Origin: Antedon mediterranea
Taxonomy: Eukaryota; Echinodermata; Crinoidea; Comatulida; Antedonidae
DNA length: 64,000 bases
Assembly (NCBI RefSeq): GCF_964355755.1
Contig: NC_092675.1
Span: 5,740,312-5,804,311 of the forward strand
Direction of reading: 5' to 3'
Shown in pieces: positions 1 to 10,510 of this stretch. Below the pieces are notes generated by a model. That model made no database searches, had not been told where the DNA came from, and saw only the letters and a program-made list of their open reading frames with translations. The stretch's first letter is position 1, and each line of letters opens with the position of its first letter. Both the position numbers and the translations under genes were made by a program.

Positions 1-290
1 GGTAAAACGTTAAAATTCTGTTGGTAAGATATTTCTTATGGTTATGCTCAAAATTTGAAAATAACTCATTCACGTCAGAAGAATCACAGTTCCAGTTAAT
101 ATTTGCGAATTTTTCAATAAAACGTTGGGGATCAATTTTAGAATAATCATAGTCTTGAAATGTTCCCCTTTAAAGTAAACATTTTACACAAAACTCCTTC
201 ATGATCGCTGTCGACACCTGGGTGAGGTTGAATATCAGCTACCATATCAGTATTACTTTTTTTTCTCTCTTTTGTGGCGCAACCACCACT
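1..290 (-). mobile_element. Possible LINE fragment running off the left edge
   Basis: The minus strand reads a short peptide from about 287 with the segment DMVADIQPHPGV, which resembles the proline/glycine motif near the start of some LINE open reading frames. After a frame change near 130 it continues as KIDPQRFIEKFANINWN, which resembles the linker between endonuclease and reverse transcriptase in CR1/I-type LINEs. No catalytic motif lies inside the window and the frame is broken, so this is a remnant. It sits downstream of the L1/Tx1-like element on the same strand and could be an independent insertion. The remaining sequence to 620 shows no other coding signal. Confidence 0.3.
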
Positions 291-624
291 TTTATTCACA
301 TTCATATTATCTCATATTACATAAAATTGTATTATTTAACTAAGTTCATAAGTAACATTTTTACATATATGAATTCTGTATTACTCCTTTTTTCATTAAT
401 TTTCTTATATTTTGCTATACACTTGACAGGATCATCATTATCATCTATCCCGTTTTAAAATAGTTCACACATTTTCATTTGTTTGTTTTCATTTTACAAC
501 CCGGATTATACAATATATTTATATACATGATAAAAAGAAATTAAAAAAACCCAATAATAGCTCAGTACCACCAGTAACCCGTATCACAGTAATTCCTTTT
601 CTGATAATCGTATCAAATTAGAAA

Positions 625-1550
625 TTATATTAGCATAACAGTATTTCTTAAAGCTACCCATTTTTCTATACTTGTTTCTTTATTGTTATATGTTTCACAT
701 TCAATGTTATATAACATATTGCTTTTAATTGAATTCCATAACGATTTACCCACTGGCTTATTTAGTGCTGATAACATTTTTATTCTATAAATAGTAAATG
801 CTGCAAAAGTGTAAATATAATCTATTAGCTTATCTCCCGTTCCTAGTATTAATTGTTTAAATGATATATTATTGTGGTTTAAACTTACAAAGATACTAAG
901 CATTTTCCTCCAAAATTTCTGAATAAATCTACAACTAAAAAACAAATGAGTTTAGTTGTGACATTGGAATAATGAAATATTCTTTCACAAACCATGAGTA
1001 TATTAGTTTGGTAGTATTAATCTCATACTTGGTCCCAACTAACTCATCATTATCATCACAATTGAAAATATCTACCTCCTTAATAACACGTTTCCATTGA
1101 ATGGGTATTGCCTTAATAATGCACAAATACTCATTTAACCAGTTTATTTTACATTGTAGTTTCACCGGTATTTTGTTTGATGTTAAAAAAGTGTTCTTAT
1201 TAACAATATCTTTAATACTGATAATGCCACTGTCAATCCAATGCTGGTAGAAAAGCGATTTTTTTTTTAGTTTAACGTAGTGGTTTCCCCACAGTTGCTC
1301 ATTCATTATATCGTTATAAGTTTCAGGTTTTTTTTTTAGAGATTCTGTTATAATTTATGTAGGCTTTTATCATATTTTTGTAAAACAGTGGAATTTTATC
1401 AGAATTAACATCAATAATGCTATAACATGACATATTAAGTAAAACATTAACATCACATATTTTTTTAATATAATACATTGGAATATTTTTCCATTTAGCA
1501 CCATCATCATTCATAATTCTTTTTAACCAGCCACATGAGTGCGTTAACAT
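625..1550 (-). pseudogene. LINE C-terminal region remnant
   Basis: Three overlapping minus-strand frames (1550-1323, 1306-935, 945-625) carry what follows the reverse transcriptase in L1/Tx1 elements: HSCGWLKRIMNDDGAKWKNI, then WGNHYVKLKKKSLFYQHWID, then SCRFIQKFWRKMLSIF with a hydrophobic end. The frame changes are indels in one ancestral frame. No poly-A or microsatellite tail is obvious at the 3' end near 620. Confidence 0.6.
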
Positions 1551-1559
1551 TTTTTTTTA

Positions 1560-2667
1560 TTTAGTGTCATTCCAGAAACTTCACAAAAAAGTTCAATTAC
1601 ACTGACTGCTGACTTAATACTTTTGTCATTACCAACATACAAAACAGTATCATCGGCTAATTGGCTTATTCTAGCTTCTATGTTATTTTAATTATTTGGA
1701 AGTTTAATACCCTTATAGTCATCTTGGTTTCTATATTCTAGATGCCATTACTTCGACCACTAAAATGAATAATAGAGCGAACAGAGGACAACCTTGTCTA
1801 ATACCTCTTTCCATTTTAAAATTGTTTGAAACCCAACCATTGTTTAACTGTGACCCATTCAACGTTATTATATAATACTTTTACCCAGTTACAAAAGAAC
1901 ATTCCAAAGTTAAACTTTTCTAGAACATTGAACATAAAATCTCTACTAATAGAATCAAAAGCCTTCTTAAAATCTAAGGTAATTATTGCCCCTTCGATAT
2001 CATTACATTCTGTATAATAAAGCAGGTCTTCTATTAACCGAATATTTTCACCAGCGAAACGGCCTTTTATATAGCCTTTTTGGTCTGAACTTACTTTTGA
2101 TTTAATAACCATTTTAAGTCTGTTACTTAATACATGTGCAAGAATTTTGTAATCGGTGTTTAAGAAGGTAATGGGACGCCAATTATTCAAATTTTCTCTT
2201 TCTCCATCCTTGAACAAAAGGGTGATTACACCTCGTTTTTGCGAAAAGGATAATTCTTGAGAATTATAACTTTCATTTAACGCATCGCAAATTAAATGTT
2301 TAATATTATTCCAAAAGAACACATAAAATTCAATACTTAGACCATCCGATCCTGGTGTTTTATTTTTTTTCATCATTGAAATGGCCTTTTTACATTCATC
2401 AATAGTGACGTAACCTTCACAATTTTCTTTTTCTATTTCTGAAAGCTTGTTTATAATAGAATTACAAAGGTATTTCTTAATTTTTCCAGGGTTTATAACA
2501 TTTTTTGCGTATAAACCTTCGAAATGTTGTATTTGTTCTTTTAAAATATCAATTGGGCTCGTTGCTAAGCTCCTATCTTTAGTAATTAAACTTTTTATGT
2601 GTTTCTTTTTACTTTTGGATCTTTCTAACCCAAGAAAATATTTTGTATTCCGCTCGCCTTCCTCCAT
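1560..2667 (-). pseudogene. LINE reverse transcriptase remnant
   Basis: The reverse transcriptase core reads NKTPGSDGLSIEFY, NNWRPITFLNTDYKILA, SDQKGYIKGRFAGENI and ITLDFKKAFDSISR in order. That matches the fingers and palm motifs of LINE reverse transcriptases, with DFKKAFD carrying the first catalytic aspartate. The frame is lost near 1816. The YADD box survives in another frame at about 1619-1664 as QLADDTVLYVGND, with leucine instead of the usual tyrosine or phenylalanine. It cannot make an active enzyme as it stands. Confidence 0.8.
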
Positions 2668-2698
2668 CCATTATTTTTATTACTAATTTTGTAAATGT

Positions 2699-3310
2699 TT
2701 AATCTTTCAGAATGCTATTGTTGAACATCCATAAACCAGGACCGCGTATTTTTTCATGCAAATCTATTTTAATTGATACCGCCTGATAATCAGTGAGAAT
2801 AGCTGGACGAATGTCACAGGCTAAAACATCTCCATTTGAAAAGAGATCTTCTGATATTAACCAGTAATCCAGCCTACGGAAAATGTTGTTAAATTTCTTA
2901 CGCCACGTAAATTGTCGCTTATTCATGTTTTTGGATCTCCAAATATCATTTAAATTTAAATTTTTCATTAGGTTTTTAATCGTAAAAACAGATTTATCAG
3001 ACCTATTTGCGCTACCTTTTTGGTCAATGTCACTATTCATGATGCAATTCAGATCTCCACCTAGAATGATAGAATTACCCTTCCCTCCATCAAAGTCATT
3101 GTAACATTTTTGTATGGTCCTAAAGAATGCACTTCTATTTTTGCTTTCATTAGGAGCATAAATATTTATAATGTCCAATTCCTTTTCATTTATCATTAAA
3201 TTTACGAAATATATATCTTCCATCAATATCAGTTAACGTTTTAACAATGTTGCATTCAAGACCTTTTCGCAATAGTATCGACACTCCTCTTATCTTATAT
3301 CAGTATTACT
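2699..3310 (-). pseudogene. LINE endonuclease domain remnant
   Basis: This is the C-terminal part of an exonuclease-endonuclease-phosphatase domain, which nicks target DNA during LINE insertion. Visible motifs are DIINIYAPN, IILGGDLNCIMN (the D-N core), RRLDYWLISEDL and TDYQAVSIKI, the last replacing the usual S-D-H pattern. A one-base frameshift near 3205 separates the first part (KTLTDIDGRYIF) from the longer part starting at 3226. The domain ends with GPGLWMFNNSILKD and a stop near 2699, where an intact copy would read through into the reverse transcriptase. Confidence 0.75.
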
Positions 3311-3389
3311 AGAGACATAGTAGTGATGATTGAACTTATAAACATAATGATACTCCTACGGTAATGATACGGGATACAGTTATAACTTA

Positions 3390-3700
3390 ATTTTTAAAAT
3401 TTGCCATGTCCAAATGATACTACAGACAAATTAATCATAGGCCTAAAAATAGGTTCTTTGATCTTGTGACACTGAATGTTTGTACAAAAACACTTTGAGA
3501 TAAAAGACAGATAACGAACACGTTGTTATTCGGCTTATATACCATATACTGTACGTAATGATACCGTACCTTGTCCTTTTGACAAATGTAAACATTATAC
3601 CTATCATGTGATAAATATGAACTGAGAATTTGAGTTGGTTAGGCCTACATTGTTACTGCATAGTCAACTGCATTTATTATCAATTTCAAAGTATGTGTAA
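3390..3700 (+). promoter_or_regulatory. Conserved 5'-flank block of the Ig gene family, copy A
   Basis: This non-coding block (TTTGCCATGTCC, then TCTTGTGACACT, TTATTCGGCTTAT, and GAGTTGGTTA near 3634) recurs wholly or partly at 9150-9310 before gene B, 20860-21130 before gene C, and as an orphan at 16860-17060. Recurrence ahead of each paralogue suggests a promoter or first non-coding exon carried along by tandem duplication. The transcription start cannot be placed. Confidence 0.45.
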
Positions 3701-3939
3701 CTTTTTTACAATTTATTATTGTGCCTCCTTTCACCTTCTGTCTTTTGGGATAAATAGGCCTAATATTACCATGGAATATAAGTAACACAAGTACCAACCA
3801 TAGTTTACTCAATTCAATTTTTGAATTACCTACATTTTAAAGTGTTAATAACAAACACTTTTTGGCTTGTTGGTTGGTATTTCCACTATAATACATAGTA
3901 TCCTTGTTTTCAGGCAAAATATCAAGCACAGAGGCAACA

Positions 3940-4986
3940 ATGTACAAAGCTAGATGTAAATTTAGTGTCGTCCTATTTATCATTGCACTATTCTGTCAAA
4001 AATGTTTTGCGGTGAGATTTGCTTATGATTTAACGGACCACACAGCAGTAGAAGGCAAAGAAACATACGTGACATGTATCTTTAGAGATATCGCAGAAGA
4101 AATGAAACGTAAATATGACGTTACCTGGACCAAAGGGTCTTACGTTATCAGCGAACCAATCAATAACTTTGATCTGGAACGTATTACTATTCATGATCAA
4201 TATGAAGATGCAAGACACTTTTTGAGGATTGATCCGGTCAAGAGAGAAGATGCAGGAGATTACCAATGTTATTTGAAATATAACGGCAATATCCTGCTTA
4301 CTTCAAGTATTGGGAAGCTTATTGTGCGTGAAATACCATCCGATAAATATCCAATTGTTCAATTTACGAAGTCAGCTTACAAGATTGGAGAAGTTGCTGT
4401 TGCGATCTGTTTGAGTGAAAAAACAAACCCTGAACCTAGTTTAGCGTGGGCCATAATACCAGAGTTTCATCTATCACACCAAAATTGGTCAATTAAATCA
4501 AATAACACTCACATCTGGATTGAAGAATTAGTAACGGCAACTACCATTAGGAATGGCTCTTGCTGCTACGTCTGTAGCTTAAAAGTAAAAGATGAAGTTG
4601 CTCCGAGATATGCTGAAAGTGAACCACTTTACGTCATAAACAACGATTTAAAAGAGACAGGTATTACGGTTTCGACTTCATCAGAAAAAAAACATGCTAC
4701 TTCTAAATACAGTTTGTTTACAACTGTAAACCAGGTGTCCGATGTAACATATCAAGAACATGCGGATAACAATGTACATTTCCTACTTTTTACAATATTA
4801 AGCATACTAATTCTACTCTTAATAATAATAGTCATGAAACTATTTTATACACAACAAGAAATGAAGGAAGCAATGGAAAGAATTTTAACTGAATCAACAC
4901 CCACTGATACAAACAAACAAAATGATAATCTGGACACCAGGCGTAGGACAATCAATCGACGAAGCAATCAAACCACAACCGGATAA
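3940..4986 (+). CDS. Ig gene A: two-Ig-domain type I membrane protein
   Basis: Encodes 348 residues. A splice-acceptor-like TTGTTTTCAG ends at 3913 and the first ATG after it is 3940, which starts a signal peptide (about 1-24, ending KCFA). Ig domain 1 (about 25-131) shows the core Cys46, Trp63 and Cys110 within EDAGDYQC. Ig domain 2 (about 135-233) shows Cys157, Trp170 and Cys212. A Thr/Ser-rich stalk leads to a transmembrane helix (about 279-302) and a basic tail of about 45 residues without a clear ITIM. AATAAA follows at 5067. It would sit at the cell surface. Ligand and function are unknown; a recognition or adhesion role is inference from the fold. Paralogue of B and C. The visible coding region has no introns. 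Confidence 0.85.
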   Translation: MYKARCKFSVVLFIIALFCQKCFAVRFAYDLTDHTAVEGKETYVTCIFRDIAEEMKRKYDVTWTKGSYVISEPINNFDLERITIHDQYEDARHFLRIDPVKREDAGDYQCYLKYNGNILLTSSIGKLIVREIPSDKYPIVQFTKSAYKIGEVAVAICLSEKTNPEPSLAWAIIPEFHLSHQNWSIKSNNTHIWIEELVTATTIRNGSCCYVCSLKVKDEVAPRYAESEPLYVINNDLKETGITVSTSSEKKHATSKYSLFTTVNQVSDVTYQEHADNNVHFLLFTILSILILLLIIIVMKLFYTQQEMKEAMERILTESTPTDTNKQNDNLDTRRRTINRRSNQTTTG

Positions 4987-5066
4987 GATAGTTGTACTCT
5001 CCACTTGCAGAAAGTGTTGTAAGACATTCTAGACAATTATCAAAAGGGCAGTGAACAATTAGCCCG

Positions 5067-5072
5067 AATAAA
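5067..5072 (+). terminator. Polyadenylation signal of Ig gene A
   Basis: AATAAA lies 80 bases after the gene A stop codon and is followed by A-rich sequence, a normal position for a metazoan 3' end. Confidence 0.6.
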
Positions 5073-5282
5073 ATGATTAAAAAAAATAAATAAGAACCGC
5101 ATTAGTTTTTAAAGAGTTTAATGATTTGGTGGCAGGTAATGTGGCGGTAAACGATGTTTCCAGCTTTTTTTCTCATAGATTAGAGATTTGAAGAAATTCA
5201 TTAGAAATAAGAAAAATCCCGAAATAAAAAACCAATAAATAGTAGTAAAGAAAAATATAAACATACTATTATTTATATCATA

Positions 5283-5315
5283 CTAGCAATAACTCGTGCT
5301 TTGCACGGTCTTTTC
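5283..5315 (-). mobile_element. Helitron-like 3' terminus, unrelated subfamily
   Basis: On the minus strand the sequence is a short stem-loop (CGTGC-AAA-GCACG), then AGTTATTG and CTAG followed by T. That is the usual layout of a Helitron or Helentron 3' end and parallels the ends of the arrays after 28,500. The rest of the element would extend to the right; I could not find its 5' end. The sequence between this terminus and 5515 is AT-rich with no other visible feature. Confidence 0.4.
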
Positions 5316-5514
5316 TGCCCTATGTTGTTATATACTTTGCATGGGCAAGTATAATAAAAGCACACTCTGACAAATTATTAAAATAAAAACAAATTGTATC
5401 AAGAATAAAATTCGAAAGTATAAAATGCCAAACTATATAAAATAAAAAAGTTTAACATAAATTGATTGAAAAATACATTGCTGCAGAAACACATTGTTGT
5501 TTAACAATATATAA

Positions 5515-5945
5515 AACCATTTGGAATCGTTTTGTTTGTGTGTGTTTATTTTTCTTCATTTACATTTTATTTTTATTTCAATGGTTTTTGATATTTTACA
5601 ATTTTTGTGTGTGGAAGATTTGTTAGCAATTGGCTACTTCTGTGATTAAATTGTGGTCTATAGCAGTAACCACAATATGAAATAAGTTATAGAATAATCA
5701 AATTACAGCTGCTTACGGACACAAAAACTGTCCGAAATTAAATGTTGCGCTCTGACTTTGACTTTTGGGTGTTGATATTTTGTGGAAACACGACACCCAT
5801 TTGGATTCGTTTTATTTGTGTATGTGTTTTTTTTTTCGTTCATTTACATTTTTTTTGGTGGTTTTTTAGGCCTATATTTTGCAATTTTTTTGTGAGGTTT
5901 CGTATCTTTTTTGCTAGTTTTGTAATTACATTGTGGTCTAGTTTT
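5515..5945 (+). repeat. Imperfect direct duplication, about 155 bp
   Basis: Segments 5515-5665 and about 5790-5945 share CCATTTGGA(A)TCGTTTT, a long T-rich stretch, and ATTGTGGTCTA in the same order, separated by about 125 bp. This is a local tandem duplication in non-coding DNA. Confidence 0.5.
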
Positions 5946-6047
5946 GATTTTTAGCTTTAACCGGTGATACTTAATAATTACACATGTCGCGGATTGAACT
6001 CACTGAGCCAACCCGTGATTTACGGTCATTCAGTTCAAAGAATAGGG

Positions 6048-6598
6048 GCGGATTGCAGCTATAAGCGGTCTATAAACAGTCTTAGCAGGGAGTTGTAAAA
6101 TAATAATTATTTTACAACTCCCTGGTCTTAGTGCTTAGCCGACTATAATTCGTGACGTAGCAAGTAGTCTTTATTATAGACCATTGCTATACCGCGGTCT
6201 AACCTGTAAACGGTCTTTAAAATTAAATCCTACTCGAAGGAGTCTTAAAACAAAACCTCTCTTTTTGTTGCTTATACGTATTATATTGATCGTGAAGGAC
6301 AACCAATAACGAGTTTTAAGTGTTAAATCAAATAATAACGGTGATTTTATTCTTATATAGGCCTAGAATATATTTTCTCGTGTATAAATGTACGTACTGT
6401 TATGATTGTGAATTGAACAAGCGTGACGAACATTACCTTATTTGGTATTCTACGCGTAAAGTACGCCCTCAATTTGTTACTGTACGCAGTCTTAGCTAAG
6501 ACTGTTTTATAGCAATGGTCTAACAGGCGCGCGTCGCTTTAGTAGTCTATCTGATCATTCGATACGGTTTACTAAAGACTGTTTTATAGCGGCCCGGC
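6048..6598. mobile_element. Possible non-autonomous DNA element with inverted ends
   Basis: The left end (CTATAAGCGGTCTATAAACAG then TCTTAG) and the reverse complement of the right end (CCGCTATAAAACAGTCTTTAG) are related. Internal copies of the same motif occur as TATAGACCATTGCTATA and TATAGCAATGGTCTA. It looks like a MITE of about 550 bp with subterminal inverted motifs. The match is imperfect and no clear target duplication is visible. Confidence 0.35.
6078..6132. mobile_element. 37-bp perfect palindrome with 9-bp flanking repeat
   Basis: Positions 6087-6123 form a perfect palindrome with 18-bp arms around one central base, starting AGGGAGTTG and ending CAACTCCCT. The 9 bases on each side are AGTCTTAGC and GGTCTTAGT, matching at 7 of 9. 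The same layout, with AGGGA/TCCCT ends, occurs at 12877-12916 and 15829-15852. Confidence 0.55.
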
Positions 6599-6852
6599 AT
6601 GGTATTTGTAGATCCGGGCCATGGAAGTACACAACAGAGGAGGTTGCGTAGTTTATACAGTGACGTAACATGGTCGCTGTGTGTGTGGCCCATCAATAAA
6701 CATCAGTGTGCCAAATGTGAGCATGTACCGTTCAGTGGTTTTGGAGGAGATACGTAAAATACGCGAAAAATTTAGTAGCATTAATATATAGATACTGTTC
6801 TATTAAAAAATACATCTCTGAACTACTTTACTCATACTCCTTTTATTGTATT

Positions 6853-7257
6853 TCTATATATAAATTTACGTAAGGGCAAAATTCGGTAAATAGCGCGTTA
6901 TTTCTAGAATGTTTACTTGATGATATATAAAGTTGGTTCGTACTTTCGGTACTGATTTTAACTAGTTAGTTATTGACAATTAAAACGAATTTAGGTTAAA
7001 CGATTTCAACCAAATAGGGGTGTTTTCAGATCGTGGTATACACTGTCTATTGGATGTCCATCCTGAAAATACCCGCACACAATAATACGAGGATGCTTCG
7101 CATTTTCCTATCTCCTCCTACGATAATTATTTTAATGGCTGAAAACCGGTTGAACAGCTCGAGTACAGAATCATAATGTTGAAGACAAGCCGATTTTCTT
7201 TAAAAAATACTATTTTGTCGTTTATACATTGATTTGCGATGAATGTAACATTCCAAA
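6853..7257 (+). repeat. Interspersed repeat R1, copy 1
   Basis: About 405 bp nearly colinear with 11458-11924. Shared blocks include TATATATAAATTTACGTAAG, GTTGGTTCGTACTTTCGGTA, ATAGGGGTGTTTTC and AATACGAGGA. It ends at ACATTCCAAAT, exactly where an Ig exon fragment begins. It is non-coding and the family is unknown to me. Confidence 0.7.
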
Positions 7258-7258
7258 T

Positions 7259-8155
7259 ACCAACTACCATTAGAAATGGCTCTTGCTGCTACATCTGTAG
7301 CTTAAAAGTAACAAGGCCAACAGCCATTAAGTCGCGTGCTACAATGCATAGTGATACCGGACCGACAGACAAACAGACCGACAGACAGACAGACCGACAG
7401 ACAGACGGACCGACCGACATAGTGAACTATACTGACCGAAATTACTGAACATGTTTAAAAATGTTGAAATGTTTAAAAACATTTATATTTTTTTAATTTA
7501 CACGTGCGTAGCCTGTCACTTTTGACGTGCTCGTATAACGTAATTTCGAGTTGAAAAGTAAGTCAAGAAAACAGAAATCGGGCAAAAAGAGTGCGCAATA
7601 ACATTTAACGCGCAGTGCGCGCGCAAAAATCTGCGCACTCATGGCAATTTTGTAAACGCTTAAAATTGCCTGAAACGTACTCTTATTTCATCGAAAATAA
7701 ATTTTGAAAATTTTAGGCGCGCGTACGCATGCGTTACATGCGCTACGCACGTAATTGTATTGCCATATGATGATTTATGCCCTGAAATTTATGAGTACCA
7801 AATTTTATTTAATTGTGATTCATGGTTGTTAAGATATGATTACAAACGTGATTTCGTTAAATCGTGCGTAGACTGCGTAATTTTTTATTGCGCACCGTGA
7901 AATCATAACCACATCGATTCCTGGCCATAAGGAATATTCTGTGAAAAATTGATTTAGCTAGATTAAACTGATATCAAGATAAGGTCATAAAGCGATAAAA
8001 CGCATAGTGATACCGGACCGACAGACAGACAGACAGACAGACCGACAGACCGACAGACAGACAGACAGACCGACCGACCGACATAGTGAACTATAGAGTC
8101 GCTTCCACGCGACTAAAAAGATGTAGTTGCTCCGAGATATGCTGAAATACCATGG
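7259..8155 (+). pseudogene. Ig-domain exon fragment split by an insertion
   Basis: Bases 7259-7312 encode TTIRNGSCCYICSLKV, almost identical to Ig domain 2 of gene A (TTIRNGSCCYVCSLKV). The homology resumes at about 8117-8150 with AGATGTAGTTGCTCCGAGAT and ends soon after. The ~800 bp between is inserted sequence. No other Ig exon remains on either side, so this is a relic of another duplicated family member. Confidence 0.75.
7313..8116. mobile_element. Inserted element with AGTCGCGTG inverted ends
   Basis: The insertion in the Ig fragment has AGTCGCGTG at 7330-7338 and its complement CACGCGACT at 8106-8114. Next to each end is a GTGATACCGG block followed by (CCGACAGA)-type tetranucleotide repeats (7366-7430 and 8018-8085) and ACATAGTGAACTAT. 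The middle (7440-7980) alternates AT-rich sequence with CpG-rich words such as GCGCGCGTACGCATGCG, much like the Helentron-like arrays further right. It has no coding capacity. Confidence 0.5.
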
Positions 8156-8700
8156 AGGCCTTTTATTTTGTGGATACACAAAGTTAGAAATACAAATATT
8201 TGGCCTACAACAAGAATAATAAAAGGACAACTTTACCGAGAACCATATTTTAAAAACGTATTAGGGATGTACATATGATTTCATAACAATCGCGATATTT
8301 ATAATATCTTCGCACGAGCACTGCTTAGTCAGTTTATTTTTTTAGGGATTATTTATCGTATTTTAACTTCCAGTGTGTATTCTATACAATCTCTGAATTT
8401 ACCATGTTGCTAAAATCTTCAGCTACCACTGTGCACCTGGTACATTAGCTCCATTTAAACTTGCTTAGCGGTGACTATTGTTTGGTCATAAACTCATTAT
8501 CTGCTCTTACGTCATGGTTTCTCTGGTGTCAACGGTGCTACAGATATATTGAGATGTATTGATTTAAGTTGTTTATTTTCAGGGAACTGTGACCAATGTT
8601 CATTTTCCAAATTAGCACAGAAAAGATCACCCCATTCTTTTTGTATTCAAAGTAATTTTATATCACTTTATACCCAATTCACAATACCAATTTTATTATT
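8150..8700 (+). repeat. Paralogous intergenic block of the Ig cluster, copy 1
   Basis: CCTTTTATTTTGTGGATACA near 8160 has relatives at 15755 and 18508. TTTTCAGGGAACTGTGACC near 8577 has relatives at about 19925 and 28225. These recurring non-coding words mark duplicated spacer DNA between Ig genes. TTTTCAG before GGAACTGTGACC looks like a splice acceptor, so this could be a leader or trailing exon of the family. Confidence 0.4.
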
Positions 8701-9354
8701 CTAAGATTCGGTTGGCCGTCATGTATTCCTCCTTGTTTACTGTATAGTAAATTAATAGTAAATTTATTGCAGTTAGCTTATTTACGGCTGTAATCTAATA
8801 ACAAAGTGTAGGTGGAATTTACAGAATAATGGCGCCTTTTATACACAATTATGTAATTGGTATGGCAGGGTTTTTTCTGATTATTTATTAATAAATTAAA
8901 TTACGCTGTTATTTTCTCATACAATACATACGTATACTGTTTTAAAGATGATTTTGGTTGTTTCTTTACTAAGTCATCTAGGAGGTTGTTGTTAGTTGTT
9001 TAGAAACTCCCATTTGTATTTATTATATTTTGACCGTATTGAACTATCGCACAACGAATAGTGCTTGATTACAATGTTAGATGATAGCTTTGATGGTGGT
9101 GATGATGATGATTTTAATATTTGATTTGTCGTACAAAATTAAAACTTGTCAAAGTTTACAGAATGATTAACGATAATAATACCTGCAACATATCTATACC
9201 TTATCCATTATCTTTTTCAAATCGTACTTTGTCCTTTGACACAAAAGTACGCCTAAAAGTAACGTGTTTGATTTAATATATGATCATTGGAGTTGGTTAC
9301 ATCGTGTTGCTGTAAAAACTGCATTGTAGTATAACTACAGGTATACGTCACAAA

Positions 9355-10455
9355 ATGTACAAAGCTAGATGTAAATTCAGTGTCATACTTATCATTGTAC
9401 TATTCTGCGAAAAAAGTTTTGCTGATGTTAGATTTGCTTATCAACCGATGGATCAGTCAGCAGTAGAAGAAAGAGAAGCACAGGTTACCTGTATTTTTAA
9501 AGATGTTCCAGAAGATATGAAAGGTAAATACGACGTAATTTGGACCAAAGACTTTTATATTATCACCGAATCAAGTAATAGATTTGATTTGGAACGTATG
9601 ACTATTCACAATCAATATAAAGATGGCAAACACTTCTTGAAGATTGATCCAGTCAAGAGAGAAGATGCAGGACGCTACCGTTGTTATTTAAAAAATAACG
9701 GCGTTATTCTGCTTACTTCAAGTTTTGGAAAGCTTACTGTGCGTGAAATACCACCAGATAAATATCCAATTATCCAATTTACGAAGTCAGCTTACAAGAT
9801 CGAGGAAGTTGCTGTTGTGATCTGTTTGAGTGAAAAAACAAACCCTGTATCAGAGTTAACGTGGGACATAACCTCACAATTTCTTTTTTCACGTGATAAT
9901 TGGCCAATAACATCAAATGATACACACATTTGGATTGAAGAATCAGAAACAGCATCTACATTTACAAATGGCTCACGCTATGTCTGTAGACTAAAAGTAC
10001 AAGATGAAGTGGCACCAAGATATTGTGAAAGTAAACCACTTCACGTCATAAACGATGATCATAAAGAGACAAGTACTACTGTTGCGACGACACCAGAGAG
10101 AAAAGATGATGGTTCCAGCAATCATTTGCTAACTACAAATCAAGTGCCAGATAACAACAATTCATACGGAGGTGTGATCATACTATTATTCTGTATAGTA
10201 TTACTAGTACTTATAATAGTTTTACTAGTTTGGCAACTCGAACGTAATAAAAGAGCATTGAAAACAATGTTGAAGGACAATAAAAAAGGAATGAAAGAAG
10301 AGTACGATAATCGAAGAAGTTTGAATAATTCAGAAGAAACAGTATTTTTTTTGTCAGAAAAGAGTAGCCAGTCAGAAGAAAGCATGCATCATAGGCGAAT
10401 CAAAAACACTACACCGGGAATTGTTGACTTGGAAACAAAATACTCTATGTATTAG
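9355..10455 (+). CDS. Ig gene B: two-Ig-domain type I membrane protein
   Basis: Encodes 366 residues with no intron inside. ATG 9355 lies 15 bases after a possible acceptor (CTACAG, ending 9340) and starts a signal peptide (about 1-23). Ig domain 1 has Cys46, Trp63 and Cys110 (EDAGRYRC). Ig domain 2 has Cys157, Trp170 and Cys211, plus an extra Cys224 in PRYCESK. A Thr/Ser/Asn stalk precedes a strong transmembrane helix (about 272-294). The ~70-residue tail is charged, has tyrosines in EEYDNRR and ends KYSMY; neither is a standard ITIM. It is closely related to gene A through the ectodomain, but the tails have diverged completely, as if signalling parts evolved or were exchanged separately. 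The ligand is unknown. Confidence 0.87.
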   Translation: MYKARCKFSVILIIVLFCEKSFADVRFAYQPMDQSAVEEREAQVTCIFKDVPEDMKGKYDVIWTKDFYIITESSNRFDLERMTIHNQYKDGKHFLKIDPVKREDAGRYRCYLKNNGVILLTSSFGKLTVREIPPDKYPIIQFTKSAYKIEEVAVVICLSEKTNPVSELTWDITSQFLFSRDNWPITSNDTHIWIEESETASTFTNGSRYVCRLKVQDEVAPRYCESKPLHVINDDHKETSTTVATTPERKDDGSSNHLLTTNQVPDNNNSYGGVIILLFCIVLLVLIIVLLVWQLERNKRALKTMLKDNKKGMKEEYDNRRSLNNSEETVFFLSEKSSQSEESMHHRRIKNTTPGIVDLETKYSMY

Positions 10456-10504
10456 TTAAAATACCATATTTGGATACAAATCGCGCCAACAAGATTAGGG
10501 GCTT

Positions 10505-10510
10505 AATAAA
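10505..10510 (+). terminator. Polyadenylation signal of Ig gene B
   Basis: AATAAA occurs 50 bases after the gene B stop codon. From here to about 11,455 the sequence is AT-rich and I see no gene or recognisable element. Confidence 0.5.

Larger units (their letters stand above)
620..3310 (-). mobile_element. Degraded L1/Tx1-like non-LTR retrotransposon, 5'-truncated
   Basis: Reading on the minus strand from about 3310 to 620, the pieces follow the order of a LINE ORF2: apurinic-like endonuclease, reverse transcriptase, C-terminal domain. The frames are broken by stops and shifts near 3205, 2690, 1800, 1550, 1310 and 940, so the copy is dead. The 5' end stops inside the endonuclease (RGVSILLRKGLECN near 3300), typical of 5' truncation during target-primed reverse transcription. 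The linker EEGERNTKYFLGLERSKSKK and the C-terminal SCRFIQKFWRKML fit the L1/Tx1 group better than CR1 or RTE; that assignment is by eye. It lies immediately upstream of Ig gene A. Confidence 0.8.
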
